From Oscillospiraceae bacterium (GTDB lineage: Bacteria > Bacillota > Clostridia > Oscillospirales > Oscillospiraceae), in contig WQXY01000008.1 in assembly GCA_009781515.1 (NCBI GenBank), positions 1 through 64,000 of the forward strand: 64,000 nucleotides of DNA. The letters run 5' to 3'. The first letter of the stretch is position 1. Every line of letters starts with the position of its first letter. The notes under the pieces were generated by a model that saw only the letters and a list, made by a program, of their open reading frames with translations, ran no database searches and was not told the origin of the DNA. Positions 1 to 10,711 of the stretch are shown in pieces. Both the position numbers and the translations under genes were made by a program.

Positions 1-239
1 AGAGGACCGGGATGGACGTACCTCTGGTGCACCAGTTGTCGTGCCAACGGCACAGCTGGGTAGCTAAGTACGGACGAGATAAACGCTGAAAGCATCTAAG
101 CGTGAAACTCTCCCTAAGATAAGATATCCCATCCTTTATGGAGTAAGGGTCGATGAAGACTACATCGTCGATAGGTCGGAGGTGTACGCACAGTAATGTG
201 TTTAGCTGACCGATACTAATCACCCGAGGGCTTGATCTT
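1..239 (+). rRNA. 23S ribosomal RNA, 3' end (partial)
   Basis: The window opens inside the sarcin-ricin loop (AGAGGACCGG) and runs through the domain VI 3' region to the conserved tail GCTGACCGATACTAAT followed by GGCTTGATCTT. The 5' part lies before the window. The exact 3' end is set by similarity to known 23S ends and may be off by a few bases. No tRNA lies between it and the 5S gene. Confidence 0.95.
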
Positions 240-322
240 GAACAGAATGTAGGCAAACTCGCTTTGTTGTATGATAAATCATTGTTCGGTTTTGAAGGTG
301 CAAGAAAATGCAACTTCAACCA

Positions 323-442
<120 letters not shown>

Positions 443-447
443 CTATA

Positions 448-483
448 AAAAATCGCTGACCAATAGGTCGGCGATTTTTTTAT
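448..483 (+). terminator. rRNA operon terminator
   Basis: An 11-bp stem AATCGCTGACC / GGTCGGCGATT (one T-G wobble), loop AATA, then seven Ts. It sits directly after 5S, the expected end of an rRNA operon transcript. Confidence 0.9.
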
Positions 484-508
484 TTATAGAACAACCCATA
501 CTTCAATC

Positions 509-1066
509 TTAATTTTTCCGCTTTTCTCGCTTTACTGTACGCTTTACCTTTATAGCACCTAAATTAAGCTCAAAACTTGTTTCATCGCCTATGACATCCA
601 AGATTGTTTCGTCTATAATTTCTGAAATAATTTCACCGCTTCTTAATATTAATGATTGCTGTTTGTCTTCATCTTGCTCCTTAGGAAGTGTGCTTATAAT
701 AGTTGATAGTTCACGGAGCTTGGAAAATGTTTCTACAATTGCGATTGTTGTTTGTACAGCAACTGGACTTTTGAGAATAGTTGCAAGCATGTACAAACCT
801 TTTTCTGTAAAAGCAGCAGTTTCAGCATGCGAATACTTAAGCACACTGAGGTGGTGCAAATTTTGCACCACCTCTGATCTTTCTTCAGTGCTCAAATTAA
901 TAACATATCCTTTAGGAAACTTATCAAGATTATTTCTGACTGCACGATTTATGTATTTCGTTTCCACGCCATACAGCTCTGCTACATCTCTGTCAATTAA
1001 CACCTGCTGCTCCCGAACTGTTATAATCCTCTTTTCTACTTCCTCAAATCTTATAAATTCACTCAT
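509..1066 (-). CDS. ORF6N-domain protein (phage/KilA-N-associated type)
   Basis: A 185-residue protein. Residues about 10-95 match the ORF6N domain: an R-I-I-T-V-R-E-Q-Q-V-L-I-D-RDVAELYGVETKYINRAV segment, then a N-x-x-x-FP motif. This DNA-binding-type domain is common in phage and mobile-element proteins. The rest is an alpha-helical region; the HDRFLIID-type C-terminal domain of longer family members is absent. The start is supported by GAGAGGAAG before the ATG. The gene stands alone, convergent to the rRNA operon, with its own promoter and a palindrome in that promoter. It is probably a mobile-element remnant that is still intact. Function is unknown; a role in phage or plasmid control is only a guess. 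Confidence 0.75.
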   Translation of the reverse strand: MSEFIRFEEVEKRIITVREQQVLIDRDVAELYGVETKYINRAVRNNLDKFPKGYVINLSTEERSEVVQNLHHLSVLKYSHAETAAFTEKGLYMLATILKSPVAVQTTIAIVETFSKLRELSTIISTLPKEQDEDKQQSLILRSGEIISEIIDETILDVIGDETSFELNLGAIKVKRTVKREKRKN

Positions 1067-1086
1067 AATTTTCTTCCTCTCTTTTT

Positions 1087-1115
1087 TTTATATTTGTATG
1101 TATCATACAAGCCAA
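1087..1115 (-). promoter_or_regulatory. Promoter with palindromic operator for the ORF6N gene
   Basis: Reading the minus strand: -35 TTGGCT (1110-1115), 17-base spacer, -10 TATAAA (1087-1092), about 20 bases before the ATG. The spacer is a palindrome, TTGTATG-TAT-CATACAA (1094-1110), which looks like a repressor site placed between the two promoter boxes. Autoregulation is an inference. Confidence 0.55.
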
Positions 1116-1228
1116 ACATAGCACATTCCTTTTCTACATTTCAATACACATTTGAATGCAGAAAATGCAGCAACTGCAATGCCTTGCTGTACAACAAGAT
1201 AAGACAAAATACACAAAAACCACAAACA

Positions 1229-1255
1229 AAAATCACACTTTAGAAGTGTGATTTT
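1229..1255 (-). terminator. Terminator after the DHH gene
   Basis: A 10-bp perfect stem AAAATCACAC / GTGTGATTTT with a 7-base loop. On the minus strand it is followed by a T-rich run, so it ends transcripts coming from the DHH gene. Confidence 0.75.
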
Positions 1256-1283
1256 CTACATTTGATATGAGTAATATAAGTAG

Positions 1284-2195
1284 CTACGCTTTTAATGCTG
1301 CGACGATTTCCTTTATAACCGTTTCATAGTCGTCGTAGGGGACTTGGCAGGTGCCGACCTGCTTGTGACCGCCGCCGCCGTATTTAAGGCACAGAGCGCC
1401 AACGTCGGCGTTACAGGTGCGGTTGAGAATACTGTAGCCGATTGCAATCGGGCAGTTCAATTTTCCACGCCCGTCTACGACCCAGCATGATACATTTTGT
1501 TCGGGATAAAGGCTGTAAATAAGAAATCTGTTTCCTGTATAGATTTGCTCTACACCGCGCAAATCGGTGACAATGACATTACCGTCAATCCATGTGTGCT
1601 TTTTGACCATTTCCTTAAAGAGCGCGTCCTGTTCGAAATAAAGCTTTACACGTTCCTGAACGTCGGGGAGAGCGAGTATTGTATCTATATCGCTTTTTGC
1701 ACATTCGTCAATGAGAAGCTCCATGAGTTGATAATTGCTGATTGTGAAGTCGCGAAAACGTCCTAAACCCGTGCGGGGGTCCATGATAAAACCAAGCAGC
1801 ACCCAGCCTTCCGGATTGAGAATTTCATCTGCTGTCATTTTGCCGGAGTCAACCTTGTCAACTGCTTTCATCATTGTTTCCATTTGAGGAAGCTTGGTTT
1901 TTCCGTCGTAGTATTCGTATATAACCCGGGCTGCACTGTCTTCTATGCGGCTCATGCCTTTGTACTGTACTCCCGCTTCAAGAAGGCGGGCGGTTTCGCT
2001 TGAATGGTGGTCAAACCACATACCGCAACCTTCAACATACGGAACATTTGCAAGAACGTCTTGGTCCGTTATCTCAACAAGCCCGTCCTGCATGTCCTTT
2101 GGGTGAACAAATTTCCAGTGGTCTATTATGCCAAGCTCCTTGAGTACCGCACCACATGCGAGTCCGTCAAAATCCGATCTGGTTATAAGTCTCAT
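1284..2195 (-). CDS. DHH/DHHA1-family phosphoesterase-like protein
   Basis: A 303-residue protein with the DHH-family signatures: an N-terminal T-R-S-DFDGLACGAVL (aspartates that bind metal), WFDHHSSE (the DHH motif) and a C-terminal DHHA1 motif YGGGGHKQVGTCQV. Members of this superfamily include exopolyphosphatase, NrnA-type nano-RNases and cyclic-dinucleotide phosphodiesterases; substrate cannot be assigned from sequence. It is soluble, with no signal peptide. The start at 2195 is chosen because GGAGGG lies 7 bases upstream; an ORF extension to 2237 lacks a ribosome site. It lies downstream of an HD-GYP regulator, so a role in nucleotide second-messenger turnover is possible but unproven. 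Confidence 0.8.
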   Translation of the reverse strand: MRLITRSDFDGLACGAVLKELGIIDHWKFVHPKDMQDGLVEITDQDVLANVPYVEGCGMWFDHHSSETARLLEAGVQYKGMSRIEDSAARVIYEYYDGKTKLPQMETMMKAVDKVDSGKMTADEILNPEGWVLLGFIMDPRTGLGRFRDFTISNYQLMELLIDECAKSDIDTILALPDVQERVKLYFEQDALFKEMVKKHTWIDGNVIVTDLRGVEQIYTGNRFLIYSLYPEQNVSCWVVDGRGKLNCPIAIGYSILNRTCNADVGALCLKYGGGGHKQVGTCQVPYDDYETVIKEIVAALKA

Positions 2196-2249
2196 CTTTA
2201 ATCCCTCCGTAAATATGTTATTTATGTAGTATAACACGATTTTATTATT

Positions 2250-3329
2250 TTAACCACTCGTGACCTTTTCAATATCCATAAATTCCAAATGATTATCAAC
2301 AAAAACCTTGCCGATAATCGGGTCAAACTGTGTTCCGAGGCTTTCTGTAATAATTCTGATAGCCTCTTGATGCTCAAAGGCCGATTTGTACGGACGGTCA
2401 CTGACCAAGGCATCGTAAACATCGACAATAGCCATTAATCTGCCCTGCAGCGGAATATCTTCGCCCTTTAAGCCATTAGGATATCCTGTGCCGTCCCACC
2501 TTTCGTGGTGAGTGCCTGCGCATATTTCGGCGTAATGCAAAAAGTCGTTTTCCGTTGTATTGCTTTCGATTTTTCTGATAATATCAACACCGTAAATGGT
2601 GTGCTTTTTCATTTCTTCAAATTCGTCAGGGTCTAACTTGCCGCGCTTCATTAGAATACTGTCTTTTATGGATATTTTGCCGACATCGTGCAGCTGTGAG
2701 GACATTACAAGCAAAGGAATGTCAAGTGCGGAAAGTTCCTCAATATAAACGCCGTTATCAAGCATAAGGCCGATGAGCAAACTGAGTGAATGTTGTGTTC
2801 TGCCGATATGGTCGCCTGTAACGTTATCTCTGCATTCCACGAGTTCGGCAATGGCTTTTAGGATTGCAGATTGCAGCTCCATAACGGTTTTTGTTTTCTT
2901 TTCAACTTCGCCCTCAAGAGTGAGGTTATGCTTTAGAAGTTCTTGCTTTTGGCGCTCAAAGAGCACGTGCAAGTCAATGCGTTTGAGTAATAATTCTCGC
3001 GAAAAAGGCTTAGTGATATAGTCAACAGCGCCTAAGTTTAGCCCCTTAACTTCGTGCTCGGGGTTTATTTTTCCGGTCAAAAATATGACAGGTATATGCA
3101 TGGTTTTTTCTGAGCTTTTCAGGATTTTTATAACATCATAGCCGTCCATTTCGGGCATTTCGATGTCGAGTAATATTAAATCCGGAGTTAATTTTCCAAG
3201 AAGTAAAAGAAGCTTTTCGCCCGACGGGGCAGTAAAAACATCATACTTATCAGACAAAGCCGACTTAGCAATGCTAAGATTTGTAGCAATGTCATCAACA
3301 ACTATTATTCTCTCACGTACTTCTGTCAT
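2250..3329 (-). CDS. Response regulator with HD-GYP c-di-GMP phosphodiesterase domain
   Basis: A 359-residue two-domain protein. Residues 1-125 are a receiver domain with acidic D12/D13, phospho-acceptor D55 (LLDIEMPEMDG) and K107 (TKPF). Residues about 155-350 are an HD-GYP domain with HD at 214-215 (LHDVGK) and HHERWDGTGYP starting at 274, the full signature of RpfG-type enzymes that hydrolyse c-di-GMP. Receiver phosphorylation probably controls activity. No kinase gene is adjacent. The start at 3329 is preferred although it has no Shine-Dalgarno: a -10 box lies 7 bases upstream, suggesting a leaderless mRNA. A longer start at 3377 would overlap the upstream gene. Confidence 0.9.
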   Translation of the reverse strand: MTEVRERIIVVDDIATNLSIAKSALSDKYDVFTAPSGEKLLLLLGKLTPDLILLDIEMPEMDGYDVIKILKSSEKTMHIPVIFLTGKINPEHEVKGLNLGAVDYITKPFSRELLLKRIDLHVLFERQKQELLKHNLTLEGEVEKKTKTVMELQSAILKAIAELVECRDNVTGDHIGRTQHSLSLLIGLMLDNGVYIEELSALDIPLLVMSSQLHDVGKISIKDSILMKRGKLDPDEFEEMKKHTIYGVDIIRKIESNTTENDFLHYAEICAGTHHERWDGTGYPNGLKGEDIPLQGRLMAIVDVYDALVSDRPYKSAFEHQEAIRIITESLGTQFDPIIGKVFVDNHLEFMDIEKVTSG

Positions 3330-3336
3330 ACAAAAT

Positions 3337-3366
3337 ATTATATCATAATAAGTATATATTTTGAAA
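3337..3366 (-). promoter_or_regulatory. Putative promoter for the HD-GYP regulator (leaderless start)
   Basis: Minus strand: -35 TTTCAA (3361-3366), 18-base spacer, -10 TATAAT (3337-3342). Only 7 bases separate the -10 box from the ATG at 3329, so transcription would start at or next to the start codon. Confidence 0.5.
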
Positions 3367-4240
3367 CTTTTTTGCATGGGTGATATGAGTTTTTTGAAAA
3401 ACGCAGTCCCGGGTCGCCGTCATCTTCTTCGCGGTTTATAAACTTGATATCCGGCGTTGCAAAATGTTTTGCAAACTCATTGTTAATCACCTGATAAACA
3501 CCTTTGTAGTGAATATCAGCTTTTTCGGTATGAATGTGCAGCACATCAGCCTTACTCTCTCCCAATGAAAAAGCAACTATCGCATCATTAACTTTCAACA
3601 AACCTCCAAGCAGACCATAAAGCTCATAATTATCAAGAACCTCGATAGTTTTGTTGTGGTCTTCAATGGCGGTTTTTGTAGCAGGGGATAATTTTGCACT
3701 GTATTGACGATAAAACTCACGCACCCCTGCAATATTTTGCGAAGTTATCTCGTCGAATGCCCAATTTGTATACTCTTTTTTGAACTGGTTAATATGATTT
3801 CTTTTGCCGCTGTATTTTCGCCCCTCAAGACTTTTAAGTGCCGCAGCTTCATAAATGTAGTCGTCCCAGTCTTCGTTGGTGTGTTTTTTTGAAATAACAG
3901 CCGATGAGCCAAATGCCTTTTGTATCGGTTCGACATCATCGTCTGTAACAGCATAAAATGCAATAGGCAGTCCGCATGAGCGGCAATAATCTGCTGTTTT
4001 GTTTATGCCGCCTTGAAACTCACTGCCGAGAGGGAGTGAAAATACTGTATCAACACCGTTATATTTAGCTCTCGCTTTGAAGACAACAGTATCGCCAAAT
4101 TTGGCATATTCCATGTTGAAGTAATCTCTCCACATGAATATGCCGCCGACTGTATTATTGCAAATCCCGCTGTTTCCCTGCAGGATAAGTGGTCTGAGTG
4201 TGTCGATATCGCTGAGTTTAAGATGTGAAAATTCGAGCAT
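3338..4240 (-). CDS. DUF2156-family protein (GNAT-like, phosphatidylglycerol lysyltransferase C-terminal-like)
   Basis: A 300-residue soluble protein starting M-L-E-F, as in other DUF2156 proteins, with the family-like motifs YSGKRNHINQFKK near the middle and a GNAT-type region after it (LGGLLKVNDAIVAFSLGE). The family resembles the aminoacyl-transferring domain of lysyl-phosphatidylglycerol synthase but lacks its membrane part; the substrate is unknown. The start at 4240 is preferred over an in-frame ATG at 4321, which would lie inside atpC; AAAGGA is 12 bases upstream of 4240. It follows atpC by 22 bases on the same strand, so it may be co-transcribed with the ATP synthase operon. Confidence 0.7.
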   Translation of the reverse strand: MLEFSHLKLSDIDTLRPLILQGNSGICNNTVGGIFMWRDYFNMEYAKFGDTVVFKARAKYNGVDTVFSLPLGSEFQGGINKTADYCRSCGLPIAFYAVTDDDVEPIQKAFGSSAVISKKHTNEDWDDYIYEAAALKSLEGRKYSGKRNHINQFKKEYTNWAFDEITSQNIAGVREFYRQYSAKLSPATKTAIEDHNKTIEVLDNYELYGLLGGLLKVNDAIVAFSLGESKADVLHIHTEKADIHYKGVYQVINNEFAKHFATPDIKFINREEDDGDPGLRFSKNSYHPCKKVSKYILIMI

Positions 4241-4262
4241 TAATAATGATTGTCCTTTGTTT

Positions 4263-4675
4263 TCAATGTTTGCCTGTGCGGCTGCTAAATTGTAACCTCG
4301 CCATGGCTCTTGCCAGTGCAATCTGAGATTGTTTGTATTCGCTCATGCTTCGTTTTTGCCGCATTTTTTCTTCCGCACGTTTTTTTGCCGCTTCGGCTCT
4401 GCGTGTATCAATTTCGTCAGGACGCTCGCATGACTGAACAAATATCATAACCCCCTCATGGTGTACTTCCATGAAACCCTCTGAATTGACAGAGCTTTCC
4501 CAAGCGTTTTCTTTTTTAATGAGGATATTCCCGACGCTGACAGGCATTATAAAAGGTGCATGGTCGGCAAGTATTGTGACGCTGCCGTCGGGAGCATAGA
4601 CAGTGACGGCTTCAACGTCGCCGTCGAAGAACTCGCGTTCGGGAGTTATTATTTTTAAGTTAAATAGTTTTGGCA

Positions 4676-4676
<1 letters not shown>
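4263..4676 (-). CDS. atpC: F-type ATP synthase epsilon subunit
   Basis: A 137-residue protein with the typical epsilon beta-barrel start (F-N-L-K-I-I-T-P-E-R-E-F-F-DGDVEAVTVYAPDG, I-L-A-D-H-A-P-F) and a C-terminal helical hairpin rich in Arg, Ala and Lys. It belongs to the F1 central stalk, binds gamma, and its C-terminal helices can inhibit ATP hydrolysis in other bacteria. The ATG overlaps the stop codon of atpD (TAATG), a sign of translational coupling. Last synthase gene of the operon. Confidence 0.95.
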
Positions 4677-6930
<2,254 letters not shown>

Positions 6931-6947
<17 letters not shown>

Positions 6948-8700
6948 TTTCTGTTACCTCGGGCTTATTTGCCTTGATAAACTCTTTATACAGTTCTTCC
7001 AATGCTGCCTTGTCATCATCACAAAGTTCAAGTGTTGTATCAATGTTTTTGACTATCTTTTCTGCATTTGTCGTAGTATATTCCAAGAGTTCAACTGCGG
7101 TGTCGCCTATCTCGCCGGTTTCAAACTCATCAAACAATCCGCTTGATGCGGCAAGGAGCAATATAACCTGCTCCGAAAGCTTATAGTTTCGCTCCGACGG
7201 TTGTATCAGCAGCTTTACGAGACGTTCGCCACGGCGAAGAAGTGCAGCGGTTGCGGAGTCAATGTCGGCGCCAAACTGTGCAAACACTGCCATATCTCTG
7301 TATTGAGCTATTTCAAGCCGCAAGCTGCCTGAAACCGACCGCATCGCTTTACGCTGTGCGGCGCGTCCGACACGCGACACAGACAGTCCGACATTTACCG
7401 CGGGGCGCTGACCTGCGTTAAACATAGCGGTTTCCAAGTAAATTTGACCGTCAGTTATTGATATAACATTTGTCGGGATGTATGCAGATATATCGCCGAC
7501 CATGGTTTCAACAATCGGGAGTGCTGTCATAGAGCCTCCGCCAAGTTCGGGCGAGAGCTTTGCCGCGCGCTCAAGCAGGCGGCTGTGCAGATAGAACACA
7601 TCGCCGGGGTAAGCCTCGCGCCCCGACGGACGGCGAAGCAGCAGCGACATTGTTCTGTATGCTACAGCGTGTTTTGACAAATCGTCGTAGACAATGAGGA
7701 CATCTTTTCCGCTGTACATAAACTCTTCGGCTATAGCGCAAGCGGCATACGGTGCAATATATTGCATTGCCGCCGTGTCATGTGCCATAGCAGCAACCAC
7801 AACAGTGTGGTCAAGTGCGCCTGCACGTTTTAAGGTATGGATTATATTTGAAACTGTAGAAGTTTTTTGACCTATTGCACAGTACACACAAAGGACGCCT
7901 GTGTCGCGCTGGTTAAGTATTGCAGACAGGGCAATAGAGGTTTTTCCTGTTTGTCTGTCGCCGATGATCAGCTCACGTTGACCGCGACCGATTGGTATCA
8001 TACTGTCAACGGCAAGTATTCCGGTTTCGAGCGGAGTGTTGACGGGTCCGCGCTGCATTATTGTAGGTGCGTGTGCTTCGATTGGTCTGAATTTATCGCA
8101 GCTCAGCTCCAACCCGTCGATTGGTTTACCGAGCGGGTCAACGACTCTACCGAGAAGTGTATCGCCTACGCAAATCTCGGCAATTCGTCCGGTTGTTTGA
8201 ACAAGGCTTGTTGTTGATACAGAACCGTCAAGGAGTGCAGCCCCCACGCCCCCGAGCACAAGGTCGAGGGCAAGCCCGACCGCACCGTTTTCAAACGATA
8301 AAAGTTCGCCGTAGTGGCAGTTTGCAAGCCCCTCAATGTGAACAATATCATCACTGTAGCTTTTAACAATGCCGTACTGATAAACAAGAGGGTCAGGGCT
8401 GCTTGTTTTTATGCGTTCCTTAAGAAGTGCTCCCACGGCTGAAAAAGATGACTCCACACCTTGCTTTTTTTCGGCTGCAAAGCCCGTGACCATTTGACGG
8501 GAAAGTTCGTGCAGCCGTGATGAATAGCTTGCATCATACACAGTGCCGTCAATAACGGCGATGAAGCCTCCGGTTATTTTTCCACTCTCGACAATTTCAA
8601 AATCAAGCTTAGCGTCAAACTTGGTTTCAAAGCCCTCGCAAATAGATTTTATAAGTTCTTCGTCATTTCTTGAAGCTACTATAAGTATTGGTTTGTTCAT
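6931..8700 (-). CDS. atpA: ATP synthase delta(C-terminal)-alpha fusion subunit
   Basis: 589 residues, about 85 longer than a usual alpha subunit. Residues about 85-589 are a full alpha subunit: beta-barrel start, P-loop GDRQTGKT at 247-254, then VGLSVSRVGRAAQ. Residues about 5-72 resemble the C-terminal domain of the delta subunit (AtpH), notably GKITGGFIAVIDGTVYD at 40-56 followed by a S-S-R-L-H-E-L-S-R-Q tail, the equivalent of delta's GGF-x(6,8)-D-x-S-x(2)-L motif. No separate atpH lies between this gene and atpF, only 46 bases that hold a dispersed repeat. The delta N-terminal helical bundle is therefore missing here. One enzyme has three alpha but normally one delta, so stoichiometry would differ. 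The alpha call is certain; the fusion is an inference from motif and position. Confidence 0.9.
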
Positions 8701-8706
8701 ATTCTA

Positions 8707-8748
8707 ACCACCCCGGCACTGCGTGCCACCCCTCATTGGCGAGGAATT
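8707..8748. repeat. Short dispersed palindromic repeat, copy 1
   Basis: ACCACCCCGGCACTGCGTGCC followed by a CCTC/GAGG hairpin and AATT. The same element occurs at 55986-56029 and 56878-56910. GGCAC/GTGCC forms a hairpin. It sits exactly in the atpF-atpA gap, where atpH normally lies, and its reverse strand supplies the GGGGTGG that may act as the ribosome site of the alpha gene. Confidence 0.75.
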
Positions 8749-9214
8749 ATTTGAAGAAATCATCAACAACATGTGTGTTGTCAGCTTCTTTGACTTCTCT
8801 TTGTAATATACGGGAAGCCATTTCGGTAGCAAGCTGTGTAACCTCGACATGTGCCTCTTCGAGTGCCTGTTTCTTGTCTATTTCGATACGGGCATGAGCG
8901 TCACGCATCATTTCGCTGACTTCAAGCCTTGCGTCTTTTAGTATTTTTTCGGAATTTTCGTTAGCTTTCAGCTGACTTTTACGGACTATTTCCGCACCCT
9001 CATTCTGTAGCTCCCCAAGTTTTTTCACATACTCCGAGTGCAGAGCCTGCGCATCCTCGCGGCTTTTTGCGGCATCATCCATTTCCTGCCTGACACGCTC
9101 GGAACGTTTATTGAGAAAGCTGATAACAGGCTTCCACAATATCAAGCGAAGCAAGATAAATAACACAGCAATATTAATAATACTGATTATTACATCTACA
9201 GGATGAAGTTCCAA
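8747..9214 (-). CDS. atpF: F-type ATP synthase b subunit
   Basis: A 155-residue peripheral stalk protein: an N-terminal membrane helix (about 10-27, IINIAVLFILLRLILW) followed by KPVISFLNKRSERVR and a long charged coiled coil to the end. It starts with TTG at 9214, placed 8 bases after GGAGG; no better ATG is near. It is of normal length and carries no fused delta domain, unlike the b-delta fusion known from mycobacteria, so the delta material here went to alpha instead. Confidence 0.93.
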   Translation of the reverse strand: MELHPVDVIISIINIAVLFILLRLILWKPVISFLNKRSERVRQEMDDAAKSREDAQALHSEYVKKLGELQNEGAEIVRKSQLKANENSEKILKDARLEVSEMMRDAHARIEIDKKQALEEAHVEVTQLATEMASRILQREVKEADNTHVVDDFFK

Positions 9215-9225
9215 GATTATGCCTC

Positions 9226-9435
9226 CTAATTAAATGCCAATATCAATGCGGTGACGAAGCCGTAAATGGCTGCGGACTCTGTGAGTGCCAGACCAAGCAG
9301 AAGTGTAGCATTGATTTTGCCTGATGCTTCGGGTTGGCGTGCGATTGCATCAAGTGCTTTTCCTGTTGCAATACCCATTGCTATTGCTGCCGTGGCGCAG
9401 GAAAGTAAGCATAGTGCGACTCCGATTTTATCCAT
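9226..9435 (-). CDS. atpE: F-type ATP synthase c subunit (ring proteolipid)
   Basis: A 69-residue hairpin of two membrane helices joined by the polar loop ARQPEASG (32-39). The ion-binding carboxylate is E53, in [10 protein letters not shown]54 and Y58 match residues of sodium-binding rings, but the position of the key Gln of the Ilyobacter-type sodium site is M20 and the following Thr is Ala. On balance a proton-driven ring seems more likely than a sodium one, but this is a prediction. Strong ribosome site AAGGAGG upstream. Confidence 0.95.
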   Translation of the reverse strand: MDKIGVALCLLSCATAAIAMGIATGKALDAIARQPEASGKINATLLLGLALTESAAIYGFVTALILAFN

Positions 9436-9448
9436 TTCATTTTCCTCC

Positions 9449-10306
9449 TTATGTTTGCTCGATTGCTTCGTTAATAAATGTCAGTGTTAATGTTACAAAA
9501 ATGAATGTTTGTATGAGCGGGTGAAATGCGTTGAAATATAGTCCGAGCACGCCGGGTATGCCGACTGCGTTGTTGCCGAGTGCGTTATAGAGCAGGTCAA
9601 TGACAATCATACCGCCGAGCATGTTGCCGAAAAGACGACATGCCATAGACACGGGGATTGCTATATCGGAAATGAGCCTGAACGGGAAAACAATCGGGGT
9701 TGGTGAAGCGAGAGATTTAATTCGTCCGATTATTCCTTTTCGTTTGATACCGTAGACATTAATCAAGACAAATGTCATAAGTGCGAGTGCAAATGTTATT
9801 GTAATATCAGAAGTTGGCGGGCGAAGCCTGAAAAGCTCCAAAAACGCACAGGTCACAAGCAGAGAGGCTATTGTAAGAATGTAGCTGCAGAGCATTTCGC
9901 CGGTTCCGTGTGTCTGTGCGTTTGTATAGCTTCCGACAGACTCCACTATGACCTCAACGACATTTTGAGCTCCTGTCGGGTTATCCTTGGGGTGGCGGAA
10001 AATAGTAAAGCGTACAACAAGTGCGAGTACAATAAGAATAGCCATTGCGACCCACATGTATACTACGGTTACACCCACGCTAAGCCCAAATACGCTCACA
10101 CGCTCGGGCCACATGGAAAACTCAAGCTTTTCGCTTATTGCTGCTCCGAATATTATATCAAGCGAGCGTGTTAAAAGCAGAAAACCGCCAATTACAGTAA
10201 CTGCAATAGCGATAATTCTATTGCGTTTGCTTTTGGCACGAAAAAGCAATATTAGTCCAAAAACAATCAGCGATATTCCGATACCAAGCAAAATCCAGTT
10301 TATCAT
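9449..10306 (-). CDS. atpB: F-type ATP synthase a subunit
   Basis: A 285-residue multi-span membrane protein. The conserved arginine half-channel segment [13 protein letters not shown] is near residue 220, and the last helix has the polar pattern of subunit a ([21 protein letters not shown]). There are two extra hydrophobic segments at the N terminus (residues about 3-22 and 30-50) compared with the most compact homologues. Together with the c ring it forms the ion path. The ATG overlaps the end of the upstream atpI-like gene. Confidence 0.95.
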   Translation of the reverse strand: MINWILLGIGISLIVFGLILLFRAKSKRNRIIAIAVTVIGGFLLLTRSLDIIFGAAISEKLEFSMWPERVSVFGLSVGVTVVYMWVAMAILIVLALVVRFTIFRHPKDNPTGAQNVVEVIVESVGSYTNAQTHGTGEMLCSYILTIASLLVTCAFLELFRLRPPTSDITITFALALMTFVLINVYGIKRKGIIGRIKSLASPTPIVFPFRLISDIAIPVSMACRLFGNMLGGMIVIDLLYNALGNNAVGIPGVLGLYFNAFHPLIQTFIFVTLTLTFINEAIEQT

Positions 10307-10587
10307 TTTTTTGCTGCCCTTGAATAAATCACATACTTAATGACTGCGCAAACTACAAGTGATGCAGCCATACCAATACCTATAGGAAGTATATCGCCCT
10401 CTAACAGAAACGCACTAATGAGAAGTACGGCAAAAGGAAAAAGGAACTGTGTCAGTGCAAAAAGCACAGTTCTCATACCACTTTTGCCGCCTGTGGCAGA
10501 ACCTGTGAATTTTGACAAAAGAAAAAACTGGACAGCACCCGAAATCGCACCTATTCCAAATCCGATAATTTCAGTTGTTCCAATCAT
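10303..10587 (-). CDS. Small membrane protein in AtpI position
   Basis: A 94-residue protein with three to four predicted membrane helices, first gene of the ATP synthase operon, just before atpB, where atpI/uncI or a DUF-type small membrane protein is usual. AtpI helps c-ring assembly in some bacteria. Sequence similarity to AtpI cannot be judged by eye, so the call rests on size, topology and position. Start supported by AAAAGGAGG 8 bases upstream; its end overlaps atpB by 4 bases (ATGA). Confidence 0.6.
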   Translation of the reverse strand: MIGTTEIIGFGIGAISGAVQFFLLSKFTGSATGGKSGMRTVLFALTQFLFPFAVLLISAFLLEGDILPIGIGMAASLVVCAVIKYVIYSRAAKK

Positions 10588-10609
10588 TTCCGAAGCCTCC
10601 TTTTAAGCT

Positions 10610-10638
10610 ATTATACTCTACTCCTAATTACAAAAAAA
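10610..10638 (-). promoter_or_regulatory. Probable promoter of the ATP synthase operon
   Basis: Minus strand: a perfect -10 TATAAT (10610-10615), about 23 bases before the first ATG of the operon. The region 17 bases upstream is only T-rich, so the -35 box is weak. Confidence 0.5.
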
Positions 10639-10660
10639 TGCAATAGCTAAAAAGGACTAA

Positions 10661-10698
10661 AAAAATAAACAGAGAGAAAGCTCTCTCTGTTTATTTTT
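10661..10698 (-). terminator. Terminator after cheA
   Basis: A 17-bp near-perfect stem, AAAAATAAACAGAGAGA and its complement, with an AAGC loop and flanking A/T runs. It lies between cheA and the ATP synthase operon and separates the two minus-strand units; it may work in both directions. Confidence 0.85.
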
Positions 10699-10711
10699 AA
10701 TTATTAAACCC

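Noticed and set aside
240-322. A tRNA gene in the 23S-5S spacer
   Set aside because: No cloverleaf arms or TTCRA-type T-loop are present in the 83-base spacer.
591-1121. A 176-codon plus-strand open frame opposite the ORF6N gene
   Set aside because: The minus strand encodes a recognisable ORF6N domain with promoter and ribosome site; the plus frame has no family features.
3330-3377. Upstream start at 3377 for the HD-GYP regulator
   Set aside because: The added 16 residues are hydrophobic and unlike any receiver domain start, there is no ribosome site, and the stretch overlaps the promoter and the end of the upstream gene.
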